DNA from: Clostridiales bacterium
GTDB lineage: Bacteria; Bacillota; Clostridia; Peptostreptococcales; Anaerovoracaceae
Length of the DNA: 37,484 nt
Direction of reading: 5' to 3'
Assembly: GCA_015058205.1 (NCBI GenBank)
Contig: SVCS01000010.1
Coordinates: forward strand, 1 to 37,484
Below are positions 35,421-37,484 of the stretch, one piece after another. Positions within the stretch are counted from its first letter, which is position 1; each line of letters opens with the position of its first letter. A program made the position numbers and the translations under genes. Below the pieces are notes generated by a model. It was given only the letters and a program-made list of their open reading frames with translations, searched no databases and was not told the DNA's origin.

Positions 35421-35464
35421 CTGACTGCATGAAACCTGTATAAAGACGGAACAAAGGCAATACA

Positions 35465-35489
35465 AAAAGGAGCTTCGATGGCTCCTTTT
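35465..35489. terminator. Bidirectional terminator between the lipoprotein gene and spoVG
   Basis: AAAAGGAGC (35465-35473) pairs perfectly with GCTCCTTTT (35481-35489). The T runs on both strands make it serve both convergent genes. Confidence 0.85.
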
Positions 35490-35518
35490 GCTTTACCAAA
35501 ATTGAACTTCTTATCTTG

Positions 35519-35815
35519 CTAGAACTCTGCCGGCGCTTCAGCTTCTTCAGAAGCCTTCTCAGCCAGCACTTTGTCGTATTCCTCAAAGATGGCGTCTCTG
35601 ATTTTGTTTCTGGTTTCAGATACCAGCGGGTGAGCGATATCTCTAAAATCGCCTTCTCCCATTTTCCTGCTAGGCATTGCAATGAACAGACCATTCTGGC
35701 CTTCGATGATCTTGATGTCGTGCACAACGAACTCGTCGTCAAATGTGATCGACACAACAGCTTTCATTTTACCTTCATCGCTAACCTTGCGGATACGAAC
35801 GTCTGTGATATTCAT
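35519..35815 (-). CDS. spoVG: SpoVG, RNA/DNA-binding regulator
   Basis: A 98-residue Spo[80 protein letters not shown]. The whole family core is intact with a short acidic tail. SpoVG binds RNA and DNA and tunes development, envelope and virulence genes in Bacillota. AGGCGG precedes the ATG. It is divergent from murC with separate promoters between them. Confidence 0.95.
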   Translation of the reverse strand: MNITDVRIRKVSDEGKMKAVVSITFDDEFVVHDIKIIEGQNGLFIAMPSRKMGEGDFRDIAHPLVSETRNKIRDAIFEEYDKVLAEKASEEAEAPAEF

Positions 35816-35856
35816 CTTTTAATACCGCCTTTCATACCCTTATGAATTATAAAATG

Positions 35857-35885
35857 AGTATACACGCAAATAATTGAAAAAACAA
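35857..35885 (-). promoter_or_regulatory. Putative spoVG promoter
   Basis: On the minus strand TTGTTT (35885-35880) and TATACT (35862-35857) are separated by 17 bases, about 42 bases before the spoVG ATG. The -10 is good, the -35 partial. The surroundings are AT-rich. Confidence 0.5.
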
Positions 35886-35935
35886 GTAATTATGCAAAAA
35901 ATCTGACAATTATAAAAAGAAGAGCTTTTACTTTT

Positions 35936-35965
35936 TTCACATACAGGCATTTTTTATGGTATACT
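35936..35965 (+). promoter_or_regulatory. Putative murC promoter
   Basis: TTCACA (35936-35941, one mismatch to TTGACA) and TATACT (35960-35965, one mismatch to TATAAT) lie 18 bases apart, 26 bases before the murC start. Confidence 0.6.
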
Positions 35966-35991
35966 TAACATGCGTAAATAGGGGGACATAG

Positions 35992-37431
35992 ATGATCAAT
36001 TTATCTGAATATAGAAGAGTACATTGTATAGGCATTGGCGGCATTGGTTTATCCGCTGTTGCCGAAGTTTTCATGTCCAGAGGATTTGAAGTATCCGGAT
36101 CGGACATGCGTGAAAGTGATATCACGGAACGGCTTCTGGAACAGGGCGCGAAGATATTCCTTGGCCACAGAGCGAAGAACGTTGAAGATGCGGATCTTGT
36201 TGTATATACCGTTGCTGTCGGAGATGATAATCCTGAGCTCAAGAGAGCCCGGGAACTTGGCATACCGACGATTACAAGAGCGCAGGCTCTTGGTGCGCTT
36301 ATGGGCAGGTACAAAAGCAGCATCGCCATTTCAGGCACCCACGGCAAGACAACAACTACATCCATGGTATCCTTGATTCTGAAGGACGCAAACAAGGAAC
36401 CAACGATTCTCGTAGGCGGCAATCTGGATGAAATCGGCGGAAACTGCTATGTGGGAGGAGACGAATACTTCGTCACAGAAGCCTGCGAATACAGAGACAG
36501 TTTTCTGGAACTGCGGCCAAATATCGAAATCATACTCAACATTGATTCCGACCATCTGGATTACTTCAAAGATGTCGGTCATATCGCAAGATCGTTCAAG
36601 AAGTTTGCAAGTCTCGTTCCGGAAGACGGGGTCGTCATCGCATATGATGCGAACGCATATGTCAGCAGCGCGACGGAAGGTCTCCCGAATGTTGTGACAT
36701 TCGGTATCTCAAGAGGCTGTGATTACTATGCAAGCAACATCGGATTTGATACGGAAGGCATGCCGTACTTCAATGTGAATCATGGAGGAGAGAGCCTTTG
36801 CACCATCAAGCTGCAGATTCCGGGAGAGCATAATATTCTCAATGCGCTGGCTGCCTTTGCATGCAGTCATATCCTCGGCGTGGAAGTCGATGACATCGTG
36901 AGAACGCTGGAAAATTATCATGGGACCCACAGGAGATTCGACGTTCTGGGCAGAACGAGCACGGATGTCAAGATTATTGACGATTACGCTCATCATCCTA
37001 CTGAAATCAAGGCAACTCTTGCTGCAGTCAAAAACATGAAGCACGAAACGCTCTGGTGTCTGTTCCAGCCGCACACCTATACGAGGACAATGGCGCTGAT
37101 GGACGATTTCGGAGAGGCATTTGACAACGCAGATGAGATCATTCTCGCGGAGATTTATGCAGCAAGAGAGACAAACATATATAAGATCAGTTCAAAGTCA
37201 TTGATGGAGAAGATACTGGAGCATGATCCATCCAAACACGTCTTCTACATTGAGGACTTTGAGGATATCGCCAGCTTCGTCTATGAGAAGGCAGGTCCGG
37301 GGGATCTGGTTCTCACCATGGGAGCAGGTGACATCAATAAAGTCGGAAAAATGATTCTCGACATGGACGCAGCAAGGATAGAGGCAATCAGAAAGACAAA
37401 AGTAAGGGAATTCAAGAAAATCGAAGACTAG
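35992..37431 (+). CDS. murC: UDP-N-acetylmuramate--L-alanine ligase
   Basis: A 479-residue Mur ligase that adds L-alanine to UDP-MurNAc with ATP, the first amino-acid step of peptidoglycan synthesis in the cytoplasm. The N-terminal Rossmann domain has HCIGIGGIGLSAVAEVF. The ATP P-loop GTHGKTTTTSM is at about 115-125, followed by EACEYRDSFL, NIDSDHLDYF and the MurC-typical HRRFDVLG, DDYAHHPTEI and FQPHTYTRT. Length and motifs are complete. AGGGGGACATAG precedes the ATG. It is a core gene and marks the chromosome side of the window. Confidence 0.97.
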   Translation: MINLSEYRRVHCIGIGGIGLSAVAEVFMSRGFEVSGSDMRESDITERLLEQGAKIFLGHRAKNVEDADLVVYTVAVGDDNPELKRARELGIPTITRAQALGALMGRYKSSIAISGTHGKTTTTSMVSLILKDANKEPTILVGGNLDEIGGNCYVGGDEYFVTEACEYRDSFLELRPNIEIILNIDSDHLDYFKDVGHIARSFKKFASLVPEDGVVIAYDANAYVSSATEGLPNVVTFGISRGCDYYASNIGFDTEGMPYFNVNHGGESLCTIKLQIPGEHNILNALAAFACSHILGVEVDDIVRTLENYHGTHRRFDVLGRTSTDVKIIDDYAHHPTEIKATLAAVKNMKHETLWCLFQPHTYTRTMALMDDFGEAFDNADEIILAEIYAARETNIYKISSKSLMEKILEHDPSKHVFYIEDFEDIASFVYEKAGPGDLVLTMGAGDINKVGKMILDMDAARIEAIRKTKVREFKKIED

Positions 37432-37446
37432 GAAGGAGAAGGTCAG

Positions 37447-37484
37447 ATGATGAAGAACAGCTTATTCTCAAGCTACAAGGTATT
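37447..37484 (+). CDS. Start of a further gene, cut by the window end
   Basis: AAGGAGAAGG at 37433-37442 precedes two adjacent ATGs (37447, 37450), then codons for KNSLFSSYKV up to the window edge. It begins 15 bases after murC, so probably the same operon. Too short to identify. Confidence 0.55.
   Translation, partial: MMKNSLFSSYKV

Overview
The window looks like a low-to-mid GC Bacillota chromosome, probably class Clostridia. Three things point there: spoVG next to murC, AGGAGG-type ribosome binding sites before most genes, and mobile-element genes typical of gut Clostridia. No rRNA or tRNA gene was seen, so the genus cannot be fixed.

Layout. (1) 1-4406: the end of a conjugation module. 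It holds the C-terminal half of a VirB4-type ATPase and a CwlT-like lysozyme/CHAP wall hydrolase. Between them is an inverted block with a YbaK-family deacylase, a small gene and a pseudogene with one in-frame stop. (2) 4522-14966: a defence island. A type I restriction-modification system (hsdM-hsdS-hsdR) is followed by a PD-(D/E)XK nuclease, a WYL regulator, a coiled-coil protein of unknown function and a YunG-like protein. (3) 14998-18162: small cargo genes, including a hexapeptide acetyltransferase and a nitroreductase. (4) 18159-22003: the control and integration end of the element. It holds a helically phased 11-bp repeat array, a sigma-like factor, a roughly 320-nt region that folds like a structured RNA, small regulators, a MazF toxin, an excisionase-like protein and a tyrosine integrase. 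Int is probably close to one end of this integrative element.

(5) 22033-31149: a second, different module. An XRE repressor is divergent from a tightly coupled seven-gene operon, with twin palindromes between them. The operon encodes a RecA-like ATPase, a serine-recombinase domain that has lost its catalytic serine, a catalytically intact large serine recombinase without the usual zinc ribbon, two small proteins that resemble that recombinase's C-terminal domain, and two ParB-like proteins. Two metallophosphoesterases and two unknown proteins follow. (6) 31360-37484: likely core chromosome. It holds a STAS-GNAT fusion, an esterase, a P1 peptidase, an FMN reductase fused to a CPCC domain, a lipoprotein with a toxin-nuclease-like domain, spoVG, murC and the start of a further gene.

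The two strongest leads are the hsdS gene and the recombinase operon. hsdS has three target-recognition domains, an in-frame TAEL repeat, and a GACA tract followed at once by stops in both other frames, so slippage should toggle a two-domain and a three-domain specificity subunit. The recombinase operon pairs an active and a dead recombinase with stand-alone copies of the C-terminal domain and with ParB-like proteins.
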